Shown piece by piece: positions 29,563-39,641 of a stretch of DNA of 64,000 nt. How positions within the stretch are numbered: position 1 is the stretch's first letter; each line of letters starts with the position of its first letter. Where the stretch lies: positions 1,054,001 to 1,118,000 of the forward strand of contig NZ_CP012881.1 in the NCBI RefSeq assembly GCF_002224265.1. Direction: 5' to 3'. The notes beneath the pieces were generated by a model. It was not told where the DNA came from. It saw only the letters and a program-made list of their open reading frames with translations, and did no database searches. Source of the stretch: Vibrio vulnificus NBRC 15645 = ATCC 27562. GTDB lineage: Bacteria > Pseudomonadota > Gammaproteobacteria > Enterobacterales > Vibrionaceae. Both the position numbers and the translations under genes were made by a program.

Positions 29563-31848
29563 TTACGCGTCGGTGGCCGTTTCTGAACCATCCGATGAGT
29601 CACTTTGCTCGAGCTCAATACGAGTGACTCGCTGCAAGCCACGTGGCAATAAACCACCTCGACGGCCTCGTTCTCCACGGAAGTTATCCAAATCGGCAGG
29701 CTTCAAGCCCAACTTACGTTTGCCTGCGTACAGCGTCAGTGAAGCGCCTTTTGGCAAAGCAATCAAATGCGACAGGATCTCTTCTTTCGCTTTGGCTTTC
29801 GCCGCTGGAATATTGATGATCTTATTCCCTTTACCTTTACCAAGTTGCGGCAAGTCTTTAATTGGGAACATCAACATACGGCCTTGGTTGGTAATGGCAA
29901 GAATATCGTCATTGTCCAAATCCAATACCGCCGATGGTGTCATCACTTCTGCGTTTTCAGGCAACGACACCAATGCTTTACCACTGCGGTTTTTCGACAA
30001 CAAATCACTGCCTTTACACACGAAGCCATAACCCGCATCAGAGCCAATCAGCCATAGCTGTTCTTCTTCACCCATGATCACTTGGCGAATACTGCTTCCT
30101 GGCGTGATGTTGAGGCGGCCAGTAATCGGCTCACCTTGACCGCGAGCCGAAGGCAGGGTGTGCGATTCTAATGAGTAACTGCGGCCATCTGAACCAAGCA
30201 GCACCGCTTGCTGGTTACTCTTACCACACGCATGCGCCAGATAGCTGTCACCCGCTTTGTAGCTCAACCCCTGACAATCCACTTCATGGCCTTTGGCGTG
30301 ACGAATCCAACCTTTCTCTGACAAGACAACGGTGATCGCTTCATTCGGCATCAGGTCACGTTCAGTCAGTGCTTTCGCTTCTTCACGAACCACTAGCGGA
30401 GAACGGCGATCATCACCAAATTTCTCTGCATCCGCACGGATCTCTTTTTTCAGCAAGGTATTCAGACGACGCTCAGAACCCAGTAACTCTTCCAGTTTCT
30501 TACGTTCTTTTTCCAGCTCATCTTGTTCACCGCGGATCTTCATCTCTTCCAATTTGGCTAAGTGACGAAGTTTGGTATCCAGAATCGCATCGGCTTGAAT
30601 ATCGGTAATGCCAAATCTGGCCATCAATACCGCTTTAGGATCGTCTTCAGTACGAATGATCTCAATCACCTCATCGATGTTGAGATACGCGATCAACAAA
30701 CCTTCCAAGATGTGCAAGCGAGCCAGCACTTTATCAAGACGGTATTGCAAGCGTGAACGTACCGTTTCGCGACGGAAAGTGATCCATTCCGTCAAAATCT
30801 GTACCAAGCCTTTCACTTGTGGGCGGTTGTCGAGACCAATCATGTTTAAGTTAACACGATAGCTCTTCTCCAAATCGGTGGACGCGAACAGGTGGTTCAT
30901 CAACTGGTCGCAATCAACGCGATTTGAGCGCGGTACAATCACAATACGAGTTGGGTTTTCGTGGTCAGACTCATCACGCAAGTCTTCCACCATCGGCAAT
31001 TTTTTCGCACGCATTTGCGCGGCAATTTGCTCAAGCAGCTTGGCCCCTGAGACTTGATGCGGGAGCGCCGTGATAACGATGTCACTGCCCTCTTTGCACC
31101 AAACCGCGCGCATTTTCACGCTGCCACGGCCACTGCGATACATTTTTTCCAGATCGCTACTTGGGGTAATGATCTCCGCTTCTGTCGGGAAATCAGGCCC
31201 TTTGACGTACTGCATTAAATCCATCAGCGGCGCAGCTGGATTATCAATCAAATGAATGGTGGCATCCGCAACTTCACGTACGTTATGAGGAGGAATGTCC
31301 GTCGCCATACCCACCGCAATGCCTGTCACACCATTGAGAAGAATGTGAGGCAAACGTGCTGGCAGCATTTTTGGCTCTTTCATCGTGCCATCAAAGTTAG
31401 GCTGCCACTCGACCGTACCTTGACCAAGCTCTCCCAGAAGCACATCGGCAAACTTCGACAATTTGGCTTCGGTATAACGCATCGCGGCGAACGATTTCGG
31501 ATCATCCGGTGCACCCCAGTTGCCTTGGCCGTCCACCAACGGATAGCGGTATGAGAATGGCTGTGCCATCAGCACCATCGCTTCATAACATGCTGAGTCG
31601 CCGTGTGGATGGTACTTACCCAACACGTCACCCACCGTACGCGCTGATTTTTTGTATTTTGCCGCTGCCGAAAGCCCAAGCTCCGACATGGCGTAGATAA
31701 TACGTCGTTGAACCGGTTTCAGACCGTCACCAATATAAGGCAACGCACGATCCATAATGACGTACATCGAATAGTTTAGATAAGCATCTTCGGTGAACTT
31801 GCGCATTGGCAATTGTTCGACGCCATCATAAGTAATTTCTGTAGACAT
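29563..31848 (-). CDS. parC: DNA topoisomerase IV subunit A
   Basis: Breakage-reunion subunit of topoisomerase IV, which decatenates daughter chromosomes. The 761-residue protein has the winged-helix domain with catalytic tyrosine at residue 125 ([10 protein letters not shown]) and the C-terminal beta-pinwheel. In the quinolone-resistance region [12 protein letters not shown], residues 85 (Ser) and 89 (Glu) are the wild-type, drug-sensitive residues. parE ends 3 bases upstream, so the two subunits are cotranscribed. Confidence 0.98.
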   Translation of the reverse strand: MSTEITYDGVEQLPMRKFTEDAYLNYSMYVIMDRALPYIGDGLKPVQRRIIYAMSELGLSAAAKYKKSARTVGDVLGKYHPHGDSACYEAMVLMAQPFSYRYPLVDGQGNWGAPDDPKSFAAMRYTEAKLSKFADVLLGELGQGTVEWQPNFDGTMKEPKMLPARLPHILLNGVTGIAVGMATDIPPHNVREVADATIHLIDNPAAPLMDLMQYVKGPDFPTEAEIITPSSDLEKMYRSGRGSVKMRAVWCKEGSDIVITALPHQVSGAKLLEQIAAQMRAKKLPMVEDLRDESDHENPTRIVIVPRSNRVDCDQLMNHLFASTDLEKSYRVNLNMIGLDNRPQVKGLVQILTEWITFRRETVRSRLQYRLDKVLARLHILEGLLIAYLNIDEVIEIIRTEDDPKAVLMARFGITDIQADAILDTKLRHLAKLEEMKIRGEQDELEKERKKLEELLGSERRLNTLLKKEIRADAEKFGDDRRSPLVVREEAKALTERDLMPNEAITVVLSEKGWIRHAKGHEVDCQGLSYKAGDSYLAHACGKSNQQAVLLGSDGRSYSLESHTLPSARGQGEPITGRLNITPGSSIRQVIMGEEEQLWLIGSDAGYGFVCKGSDLLSKNRSGKALVSLPENAEVMTPSAVLDLDNDDILAITNQGRMLMFPIKDLPQLGKGKGNKIINIPAAKAKAKEEILSHLIALPKGASLTLYAGKRKLGLKPADLDNFRGERGRRGGLLPRGLQRVTRIELEQSDSSDGSETATDA

Positions 31849-31851
31849 CTA

Positions 31852-33732
31852 TTAAACCTCTGCCATATCGCCGTTGTTTTGTAACCAGCTACGACGGTCA
31901 TCTGCGCGTTTTTTACCCAGCAGCATGTCCATCATTTCCATGGTCGCCTCTGAGTCATCAATGGTGAGTTGCACCAGACGACGCGTATTGGGATCCATCG
32001 TGGTTTCACGCAACTGCAGTGGGTTCATCTCACCCAGACCTTTGAATCGTTGCACGTTAATTTTGGCGCGCTTCTGGCTTAGGCGTTCTAACACGCCATC
32101 TTTTTCTGCATCATCCAGCGCATAGAACACCTCTTTGCCGCAATCAATACGATACAGTGGTGGCATTGCTACGTAGATATGTCCCGCTTCAACTAGCGCT
32201 CGGAAATGACGTGTGAATAGCGCACACAAGAGTGTCGCAATGTGCAGACCATCCGAGTCCGCATCGGCGAGGATACAGATTTTGCCGTAACGCAGCCCTT
32301 CAAGATTGTCGCTATCTGGATCAATCCCTAGTGCGACAGAAATATCGTGCACTTCTTGAGACGCCAATACTTGATCGGCAGAAACTTCCCAAGTATTTAA
32401 GATTTTACCACGCAGCGGCATCACGGCTTGGAATTCACGATCACGCGCTTGCTTGGCACTGCCGCCTGCCGAATCCCCTTCCACGAAGAAGATTTCAGTA
32501 CGAGCTAAGTCTTGCACGGAACAATCGGTCAACTTACCTGGTAAAGCTGGGCCTGATGCAATCTTTTTACGCACGACTTTCTTGCTCGCACGCATACGGC
32601 GGTGAGCGTTTGCAATACACACTTCCGCGAGTTGCTCGGCAAGTTGCGGCTTTTCATTTAACCACAAGCTAAAAGTGTCTTTTACCACCCCAGAGACAAA
32701 CGCCGCGGTTTGACGAGAAGAAAGGCGCTCTTTGGTTTGGCCAGCAAACTGCGGATCTTGCATCTTCACCGACAGTACGTAAGAACAGCGGTCGAAAACG
32801 TCTTCACCCGTTAACTTTACGCCACGCGGCAGTAAGTTGCGGAATTCACAGAACTCACGCATCGCATCCAACAAACCTTGACGTAAACCGTTCACATGCG
32901 TACCGCCTTGTGCGGTTGGGATCAGGTTAACGTAGCTTTCGGTGATCATCTCACCGCCTTCTGGCTGCCAGATCACCGCCCAATCCGCGGCTTCTGTTTC
33001 TGCCGAAAATTGGCCTGTAAATGGCTCTTCAGGTAGTAAGGTGTAACCCTTCACCCCTTCAATCAAATAATCTTTCAAACCATCTTGGTAGAGCCACTGA
33101 TGCTCTTTACCATTCACACGATCACTGAAAGTAATTTCCAAACCTGGGCAAAGGACCGCCTTCGCACGCAAGTTATTCACTAAGCGCGTAACCGAGAAGT
33201 TTGGCGAATCAAAGTATTTGGTGTCTGGCCAGAAGTGCACGCTGGTACCGCGATTACGACGACCACTCGTCCCCGTCACAGTGAGATCCGACACTTTGTC
33301 ACCATGTTCAAAAGCGATTTCGTAAACCTGACCATCTCGACGTACTGTCACTTCAACCCTTTTAGACAGGGCGTTCACCACCGAAATACCTACCCCGTGC
33401 AAACCACCAGAAAACTGATAGTTTTTGTTGGAGAATTTACCACCAGCGTGCAGCTTACATAGGATCAGCTCAACGCCCGAGACTTTCTCTTCTGGGTGGA
33501 TATCGACGGGCATGCCTCGACCATCATCGATCACTTCCAGTGATTGGTCTGCATGTAGGATGACTTGTACTTTGGAGGCATGTCCGGCCAGCGCTTCATC
33601 GACACTGTTATCGATAACTTCTTGGCCCAAATGGTTCGGGCGCGCTGTATCCGTATACATCCCTGGTCGGCGACGTACTGGCTCTAAACCATTCAGTACT
33701 TCAATGGCACCAGCATTATATTGTTCAGTCAT
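31852..33732 (-). CDS. parE: DNA topoisomerase IV subunit B
   Basis: ATPase subunit of topoisomerase IV. The 626-residue protein has the GHKL ATP-binding domain (DNSVDEALAGHA near residue 42, DDGRGMPVD near 70, GGLHGVG near 109), the transducer domain, and a TOPRIM domain with EGDSAGGSAKQ near 416 followed by PLRGKILN. The length is normal. It is the first gene of the parE-parC pair, separated from yqiA by a 236-base gap with a hairpin terminator. Confidence 0.98.
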   Translation of the reverse strand: MTEQYNAGAIEVLNGLEPVRRRPGMYTDTARPNHLGQEVIDNSVDEALAGHASKVQVILHADQSLEVIDDGRGMPVDIHPEEKVSGVELILCKLHAGGKFSNKNYQFSGGLHGVGISVVNALSKRVEVTVRRDGQVYEIAFEHGDKVSDLTVTGTSGRRNRGTSVHFWPDTKYFDSPNFSVTRLVNNLRAKAVLCPGLEITFSDRVNGKEHQWLYQDGLKDYLIEGVKGYTLLPEEPFTGQFSAETEAADWAVIWQPEGGEMITESYVNLIPTAQGGTHVNGLRQGLLDAMREFCEFRNLLPRGVKLTGEDVFDRCSYVLSVKMQDPQFAGQTKERLSSRQTAAFVSGVVKDTFSLWLNEKPQLAEQLAEVCIANAHRRMRASKKVVRKKIASGPALPGKLTDCSVQDLARTEIFFVEGDSAGGSAKQARDREFQAVMPLRGKILNTWEVSADQVLASQEVHDISVALGIDPDSDNLEGLRYGKICILADADSDGLHIATLLCALFTRHFRALVEAGHIYVAMPPLYRIDCGKEVFYALDDAEKDGVLERLSQKRAKINVQRFKGLGEMNPLQLRETTMDPNTRRLVQLTIDDSEATMEMMDMLLGKKRADDRRSWLQNNGDMAEV

Positions 33733-33808
33733 AATACGGAATCGTTCTCAATGTTTACCTGTTGTCTGAGCCTAGTTGGTCGCACTTTTGCACCAACTGG
33801 CGACAACG

Positions 33809-33861
33809 AAAAAGCTACCCTGTTACTCACAGAGCGTGACTCTGTGCGTTTCACGGTAGCT
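33809..33861 (-). terminator. Long hairpin terminator between yqiA and parE
   Basis: Nested inverted repeat: outer 7-bp stem (33813-33819 with 33855-33861) and inner 7-bp stem (33828-33834 with 33840-33846, 5-base loop) joined by a partly paired 8 x 8 region, then TTTTT on the minus strand. It probably ends the nudF-yqiB-cpdA-yqiA transcript. Confidence 0.7.
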
Positions 33862-33968
33862 GTATTCGGAGAAACATAGTCGGAAAGCAGTGCGACTATG
33901 TCAAGAAACGGTTGGATATCAGAGGTAAAATTATGAGCCCCTCCTAATCCTGTCTCTGAGTGGTAGCG

Positions 33969-34559
33969 TTACAAACCAAGAAAGTGAATGATTCGCTCTG
34001 GATAGCGTTCAAAGCCAACAAAACTATGATCGCCTCCCTCTTCTACCGTTTGTGCAGAACCTGCGTACTTTTCCACTGCCTGACGGTAGTCCAGCACTTC
34101 ATCTTCGGTTTGCTGCAATAGCCAGAAAGATTCTGGATTCGCGACCTCTTTTACCTCAAGCGCTTTCAATTCGTCAATATGACGCGCTTCGAGTGTATAG
34201 CTTTCATGCGTATATGGGTTAGTTTGTGGCCCTAGATAGTCAGCCAACAGCTCATACGGCTTCACCGCTGGGTTGACAACCACAGCGCGAAAACCAAACT
34301 CGGCATTGAGCCAAGTCGACAAATAACCACCGAGCGAACTCCCCACCAAACCAATACGATGAGTGGTTTTATGTTGCTGAGCGATCTCTAGCAAACACTC
34401 TGCAGCCGCTTGCGGAAAACTCGGTAACTGCGGCACCACAACCTTGATGTCAGGTCGGTGTTGCTCGCAATATTCACGCATCAGGTTGGCTTTCATCGAT
34501 AACGGCGAGCTGTTAAACCCATGAATGTAGAGCAGCAGTGAAGGCTTAGGATGGCTCAT
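33969..34559 (-). CDS. yqiA: Esterase YqiA (alpha/beta hydrolase, UPF0227-like)
   Basis: Cytoplasmic esterase of the YqiA family; E. coli YqiA hydrolyses short acyl esters in vitro but its cell role is unknown. The 196-residue protein has LLYIHGFNSSP near the N-terminus, nucleophile motif GSSLGGYLS near residue 73, and a C-terminal GGDHSF histidine motif. The ATG at 34559 sits one base after the cpdA stop; a GTG four codons earlier overlapping cpdA is possible. Neither has a clear ribosome-binding site, so translation may be coupled. Confidence 0.9.
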   Translation of the reverse strand: MSHPKPSLLLYIHGFNSSPLSMKANLMREYCEQHRPDIKVVVPQLPSFPQAAAECLLEIAQQHKTTHRIGLVGSSLGGYLSTWLNAEFGFRAVVVNPAVKPYELLADYLGPQTNPYTHESYTLEARHIDELKALEVKEVANPESFWLLQQTEDEVLDYRQAVEKYAGSAQTVEEGGDHSFVGFERYPERIIHFLGL

Positions 34560-34560
34560 A

Positions 34561-35385
34561 TCAGTAACCACTTGAGCTAAAATCAGGTAAAAAACAGCCC
34601 GAAGCTAGGCGTTGCACTTGAGTGGTGATCTCACCATTGGCATGCAGTGTTAATTCGCGCCAACCGGGTGAAACCGTGTCGAGCGCAAAATCGTCAGATT
34701 GCGGTTTGAACTGAACACATGTTGATGGGGTTGCCATCACACGAATGCCTTTGTGCATCACATTCATATCTTGATGAACGTGACCACACACAATGCCTTT
34801 CACCATAGGAAAACGTTCAACAATTTGCCAAAACGCCTCTGCATCTTTCAACGTATGCTGATCTAACCAAGCACTACCCACCAGCAGTGGATGGTGGTGA
34901 AGTAAAATTAAGGTGTTTTTCTCTGGCGACGCCTGCAAATAATGCTCCAGCATCGACAACTGTTGATCACTGAGGCGACCATGTGGCACACCGACGACTT
35001 GGGAATCCAGCAAAATCAGTTGCCAATGAGGATTAAGCGCCACCTGCTCTGGTGTAGTAATTTGAGGGGAAGGTAAAACACTCGACATATTGGGTTTATA
35101 GTCGTGGTTACCTGGCAACCAAAAGCAGGCTTTCTCTAGTGGCGCAATTCCGTCAGCAAAACGCTGGTAAGAAGCCGCACTATGGTCTTGAGAAATGTCA
35201 CCGGTTGCTAATATATAGTCAAACTCAACATGGCGCGCTATCACTTGCTCGACAACGGCCTGAAAACTTTGGAGTGTTTTAACACTCAGCAAACTGCCCT
35301 CATCCGATGCAAAGAGATGAGTATCCGTAATCTGTAACAGCTTAATACTGTTCTCGCTGAGCGTATCACTGGATGTATGTTGCAA
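34561..35385 (-). CDS. cpdA: 3',5'-cyclic-AMP phosphodiesterase CpdA
   Basis: Calcineurin-fold metallophosphoesterase that hydrolyses cAMP and so tunes CRP activity. The 274-residue protein shows the five metal-binding motifs in order: DTHL near residue 21, ATGDIS near 61, GNHD near 94, LLHHHPL near 160 and GHVHQDMN near 198. It lies between yqiB and yqiA in the conserved nudF-yqiB-cpdA-yqiA-parE order. Confidence 0.94.
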   Translation of the reverse strand: MQHTSSDTLSENSIKLLQITDTHLFASDEGSLLSVKTLQSFQAVVEQVIARHVEFDYILATGDISQDHSAASYQRFADGIAPLEKACFWLPGNHDYKPNMSSVLPSPQITTPEQVALNPHWQLILLDSQVVGVPHGRLSDQQLSMLEHYLQASPEKNTLILLHHHPLLVGSAWLDQHTLKDAEAFWQIVERFPMVKGIVCGHVHQDMNVMHKGIRVMATPSTCVQFKPQSDDFALDTVSPGWRELTLHANGEITTQVQRLASGCFLPDFSSSGY

Positions 35386-35403
35386 AATGAAAACCTGACT
35401 CTG

Positions 35404-35856
35404 TTATTCTTCTTTAAATGTTATTGGGGCTCGGCTAATACCGCTTTTTAAACAAAAGGTCAGCCACTCACCAAGAAACGCATTCAATTGATGCTTTTCA
35501 TCTTTCTGCATCAACGTTTCATTTGGGTAGTCGTATTTCGCTTTGAATCGAACATGCTCACCACTCGAGAGCACTTCCGCGACTCTGGCATCGTGATAAA
35601 GCCTGACAGACATCGTAGGTAAAGGAAATAACGGTATGTCATCACTCTGACATATCTCCACTATGGTGGTGTATTTTGTGACCTCTTTCACTGTCATTTG
35701 GTAGATCATGTTTACGACCTGATAGCAGCGAACATCACCCACTTCAGCGTTGAACGGCAGCAAAGCATTTAATTTGGCATAATTCGTCTCATAGGTTCTC
35801 ATTAACCCTGCCAAATCAACATAATAAGGTTGTTTTGCTGCTGCTAAACCCATCAC
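35404..35856 (-). CDS. yqiB: YqiB family protein (DUF1249)
   Basis: A 150-residue cytoplasmic protein of a family without an assigned biochemical function in the enterics and vibrios. Visible are the N-terminal VDLAGLMRTYETNYAKL helix and an alternating beta-rich middle with VRLYHDARVAEV. No membrane segment or signal peptide. Its first ATG overlaps the nudF stop by 4 bases. The constant neighbours nudF and cpdA suggest a link to nucleotide metabolism, but this is inference. Confidence 0.85.
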   Translation of the reverse strand: MMGLAAAKQPYYVDLAGLMRTYETNYAKLNALLPFNAEVGDVRCYQVVNMIYQMTVKEVTKYTTIVEICQSDDIPLFPLPTMSVRLYHDARVAEVLSSGEHVRFKAKYDYPNETLMQKDEKHQLNAFLGEWLTFCLKSGISRAPITFKEE

Positions 35857-36488
35857 TCAATCTCCAACCACTGTGACTTTAACTGCAAGTGATTTAACTC
35901 TAACCATTGTAAGGCGATAATTGAGGCACCATTCTCGATTTTGCCGCGTTTGACCAAATCGTAGGCTTGCTCACGTGTCATCACATGCACACGGATATCT
36001 TCATCTTCATAGTCTAAACCATGAATGCCATGCGCTTTAGAGGCATCCACTTCACCGATAAAAACATCCAGCTTTTCTGAACAGCCACCCGCTGAAGGAT
36101 AATACGAAACCACCGAAACAAGTTGTCCGACTTCTAGGCCAGCTTCTTCTTGCGCCTCTCGACGCACGACATCATCCGCCGATTCATCACGATCGATCAT
36201 GCCTGCGACAATTTCCAACTGCCAAGGATGCTGATGCTCCAGTGCTCCGACACGAATTTGTTCAATTAACACCACTTCATCACGAATAGGATCGTAGGGA
36301 AGCATTGCAGCAGCATGACCACGTTCAAACATTTCACGTTCGATCACATTGCTCCACCCACCGGCAAATAACTTATGGCGGAAGCGGTACTTGATCATCT
36401 TGAAAAATCCCTGAAAGAGTGGCTCTTTTGAGAGAACCTCTACATCTTCTGGAGTGAAAACAGCGTGTTGTTTGTCATCCTGTTGCAT
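35853..36488 (-). CDS. nudF: ADP-ribose pyrophosphatase NudF
   Basis: Nudix hydrolase that cleaves ADP-ribose (and in E. coli affects glycogen precursor ADP-glucose) to AMP and a sugar phosphate. The 211-residue protein contains a complete Nudix box (G-x5-E-x7-REAQEEAG) at about residues 93-115 and the CSEKLDVFIGEVD segment seen in NudF. The ATG at 36488 has GAGGTG 3-8 bases upstream; an upstream start at 36500 lacks one. Divergent from tolC across 228 bases. Confidence 0.93.
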   Translation of the reverse strand: MQQDDKQHAVFTPEDVEVLSKEPLFQGFFKMIKYRFRHKLFAGGWSNVIEREMFERGHAAAMLPYDPIRDEVVLIEQIRVGALEHQHPWQLEIVAGMIDRDESADDVVRREAQEEAGLEVGQLVSVVSYYPSAGGCSEKLDVFIGEVDASKAHGIHGLDYEDEDIRVHVMTREQAYDLVKRGKIENGASIIALQWLELNHLQLKSQWLEIE

Positions 36489-36716
36489 TTCGCACCTCAC
36501 TGAGTGAATCTTGTAGTTTACTCACTGTTTAAACATGACTCAAAGGACATTGCTCAACTTTTTATATAATTGTTCTAAAAATTTTTAGGTTTAAACGACT
36601 TGCTTATTGCACAACTGGACAGCTAAAAATAAAAAGTGCAGAATTTAGGGCAAATATCCAGCAACTTGAGTTAAACTCTTGAGAATTAATCAAACTATAC
36701 ATGGCGAGAATGGAAA

Positions 36717-38045
36717 ATGAAAAAACTGCTTCCTCTACTTATTGGTGCAGCGCTAGGTAGCCTGAGTTCTTCAGTGTGGGCTGATTCCTTGGCAGAAATC
36801 TATGATCTGGCAAAGCAAAACGATCCACAGTTATTGAGCGTACAAGCTAAACGTGACGCCGCATTTGAAGCGGTCACTTCTAGCCGTAGTACCTTATTAC
36901 CGCAAATTAATTTAACCGCAGGTTATAACATTAACCGTAGCGATGTTGATCCTCGTGATAGCGACAAACTATCTGCTGGGATTAATTTCTCTCAGGAACT
37001 GTATCAGCGTTCGTCTTGGATCACGCTAGACAACGCAGAGAAAAGCGCTCGCCAAGCAGATGCGGCATACGCAGCGACGCAACAGGGTTTGATCTTAAGA
37101 ACCGCGCAAGCGTACTTTGAGGTGCTAAAAGCGCAAGACAACTTAGAATTTGTCCGTGCAGAAAAAGCGGCGGTTGCTCGTCAGCTAGAGCAAACCAAAC
37201 AACGTTTTGAAGTGGGTCTGTCGGCCATTACAGACGTGCATGACGCCCAAGCGCAATACGATGGCGTATTAGCTGACGAAGTTCTGGCCGAAAACAGCCT
37301 AACCAACAGTTATGAAGCGTTGCGTGAAATCACAGGTCAAGAGCATAAAAACCTGAATGTCTTAGATACCAAGCGTTTCTCAGCAAGCCGCTCAAACGCT
37401 TCGGCTGAAACCCTGATCGAAGAAGCGCAAGAGAAAAACTTGAGCTTACTGTCAGCGCGCATCACAAAAGACATCGCCAAAGACAATATTTCTCTGGCCA
37501 GTTCAGGTCACCTGCCTTCATTGACCTTGGATGGTGGCTACAATTACGGCAATGAAACCAATAGTAACAATGGCTCTGTCCTGAACAATAGCGGTGATGA
37601 CTACACAACAAACGATTTTAGTTTGGGTCTTAATTTGGTGGTTCCACTCTATACCGGTGGTAATACAACGTCGCAAACCAAACAAGCTGAGTTTAATTAC
37701 GTCTCAGCGAGCCAAGATCTCGAAGCCACTTATCGCGGTGTCGTGAAAGAAGTTCGAGCGCAAAACAACAACATCAATGCCTCAATCGGTGCACTTCGCG
37801 CGTATGAGCAATCCGTGGTTTCTGCGCGTTCAGCATTAGAGGCAACCGAAGCAGGCTTTGATGTGGGTACTCGTACAATCGTGGATGTACTTGATGCCAC
37901 TCGTCGCCTTTACGATGCCAACAAAAACCTATCGAATGCACGCTACAACTACATCTTGAGTGTACTGCAACTTCGTCAGGCGGTGGGTACGCTGAACGAA
38001 CAAGATGTACTGGATGTTGATGCTGGTTTGGTTGCGAAAAAGTAA
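36717..38045 (+). CDS. tolC: Outer-membrane efflux channel TolC
   Basis: Trimeric outer-membrane duct used by RND and ABC efflux pumps and type I secretion systems. The 442-residue precursor has a Sec signal peptide ending VWA at residue 22, and two homologous OEP halves (about 25-215 and 235-430) each made of long helices and beta-strands; internal motifs include LILRTAQAYFEVLKAQDNL and RYNYILSVLQLRQAVG. Alone in its transcript, with a terminator facing hldE. The 228-base upstream region is AT-rich; I see no certain promoter. Confidence 0.95.
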   Translation: MKKLLPLLIGAALGSLSSSVWADSLAEIYDLAKQNDPQLLSVQAKRDAAFEAVTSSRSTLLPQINLTAGYNINRSDVDPRDSDKLSAGINFSQELYQRSSWITLDNAEKSARQADAAYAATQQGLILRTAQAYFEVLKAQDNLEFVRAEKAAVARQLEQTKQRFEVGLSAITDVHDAQAQYDGVLADEVLAENSLTNSYEALREITGQEHKNLNVLDTKRFSASRSNASAETLIEEAQEKNLSLLSARITKDIAKDNISLASSGHLPSLTLDGGYNYGNETNSNNGSVLNNSGDDYTTNDFSLGLNLVVPLYTGGNTTSQTKQAEFNYVSASQDLEATYRGVVKEVRAQNNNINASIGALRAYEQSVVSARSALEATEAGFDVGTRTIVDVLDATRRLYDANKNLSNARYNYILSVLQLRQAVGTLNEQDVLDVDAGLVAKK

Positions 38046-38083
38046 TCGAAGCCACAAACGCATAAAGAGACACACGCATAAAG

Positions 38084-38113
38084 AAAAGGGTGACAGCAAT
38101 GTCACCCTTTTTT
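38084..38113. terminator. Bidirectional terminator between tolC and hldE
   Basis: Perfect 11-bp stem AAAAGGGTGAC/GTCACCCTTTT, 6-base loop, A-rich on the left and TTT on the right, serving convergent tolC and hldE. Confidence 0.92.
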
Positions 38114-38157
38114 GTCTCATATTGATGATGTGTACCGCTCATTGAAAAGCGATGTGG

Positions 38158-39588
38158 TTAGCCGCGTCCGCCTTTGATTGCATCAATGATCTCTGTGGTT
38201 GAACAGCCATCTTCAAAGTTCAGTACTTTTACTTCACCACCTGCAGCAATCACTTCTTTACCACCAGCGATATCTTCTGGCTTGTAATCGCCGCCTTTAA
38301 CCAACAGATCCGGAAGCACTTCTGAAATCAAACGTTGTGGCGTGTCTTCACTAAACGGTACCACCCAATCAACAGCGCCTAAGCCCGCGAGCACTGCCAT
38401 ACGACGATCGGTTGGATTCACAGGACGGCCAGGACCTTTCAGGCGCTTCACCGACTCATCGGTATTCACGGCAACAATCAGGCGGTCACCCAATTTTGCT
38501 GCGTTATTTAGGTAAGAAACATGGCCTGCATGAAGGATGTCGAAGCAGCCATTGGTCATGACCACTTTCTCGCCTTTGGCTTGCGCCGCTTTCACCGCAT
38601 CAATCAGCGCCGCTTCGGCAATCACACCGAAATCGGTATCACGGCTGCCATGAATGGCTTCTGCTAACTCGATGGTCGATAACGTTGAAGTACCTAACTT
38701 ACCGACTACGACGCCCGCCGCCGCATTAGCCAATGCACATGCTTCGTCAAGCGGTTTACCTGCTGCAACCGACGCCGCCAAGACAGAAATCACCGTATCG
38801 CCGGCACCCGTCACGTCATACACTTCTTTGGCTTGGGTTGGCAAATGGAATGGCTTCTGATCTGGACGAACCAATGTCATGCCATGCTCACTGCGCGTTA
38901 CCAGCAATGCTCCAAGTTCAAACTTTTCAATCAAGCCTAATGCTTTTTCCACCAAGTCATCATCGGATGTCACTTTGCCAACCACCGCTTCAAACTCAGA
39001 CATGTTTGGTGTGAGCAGAGTGGCGCCACGATAAGGTTCAAAGTTGGTGCCTTTCGGGTCGATAAACACGGGAACATTAGCTGCACGAGCTTTCGCGATC
39101 AAAGCCTCAACGTGCTCTAACGCCCCTTTTGCATAATCAGACAGAATCACCGCCTGCACGTGAGGCAGAGCGCGCTCCATGCGTGTTAGGACCAACTCAG
39201 GATCGGTGCCTTCAAACTTGTCTTCAAAATCTAAGCGAATCAATTGCTGACCACGGCTCATCACACGCAATTTGGTGATGGTTGGGTATTCAGGAAGCGC
39301 AACAAAATCGCATTTTACTTTTAACGAATTCAGGGTTTCGGTCAGCACTTTCGCTGGCTCATCCATCCCTGTTAAACCCACAATGCGCGCATGACCACCA
39401 AGCGAGGCAATGTTCATTGCTACGTTTGCCGCTCCGCCTGGGCGCTCTTCATTGTTCTCTACTTTTACAACAGGTACTGGGGCTTCTGGTGAAATACGAC
39501 TTGTTGGGCCATACCAGTAACGGTCTAGCATCACATCGCCAATGATCAGTACACCTGCATTGTTGTAATCAGGTAGGATTGGTTTCAT
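38158..39588 (-). CDS. hldE: Bifunctional heptose-7-phosphate kinase/heptose-1-phosphate adenylyltransferase HldE
   Basis: Two steps of ADP-L-glycero-D-manno-heptose synthesis for the lipopolysaccharide core. The 476-residue protein joins a ribokinase-type kinase (about 1-315, with [15 protein letters not shown] near residue 48 and [14 protein letters not shown] near 258) to a nucleotidyltransferase (about 340-476, with [14 protein letters not shown], HxGH motif). The ATG at 39588 has GGAGACCGAG ahead of it; longer frames have no such site. Followed upstream by glnE, 53 bases away, as in E. coli. Confidence 0.96.
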   Translation of the reverse strand: MKPILPDYNNAGVLIIGDVMLDRYWYGPTSRISPEAPVPVVKVENNEERPGGAANVAMNIASLGGHARIVGLTGMDEPAKVLTETLNSLKVKCDFVALPEYPTITKLRVMSRGQQLIRLDFEDKFEGTDPELVLTRMERALPHVQAVILSDYAKGALEHVEALIAKARAANVPVFIDPKGTNFEPYRGATLLTPNMSEFEAVVGKVTSDDDLVEKALGLIEKFELGALLVTRSEHGMTLVRPDQKPFHLPTQAKEVYDVTGAGDTVISVLAASVAAGKPLDEACALANAAAGVVVGKLGTSTLSTIELAEAIHGSRDTDFGVIAEAALIDAVKAAQAKGEKVVMTNGCFDILHAGHVSYLNNAAKLGDRLIVAVNTDESVKRLKGPGRPVNPTDRRMAVLAGLGAVDWVVPFSEDTPQRLISEVLPDLLVKGGDYKPEDIAGGKEVIAAGGEVKVLNFEDGCSTTEIIDAIKGGRG

Positions 39589-39641
39589 TCTCGGTCTCCA
39601 ATTTTTTTGCTGCGCTGAGTGTAACACAGCCTTTATCGGGT

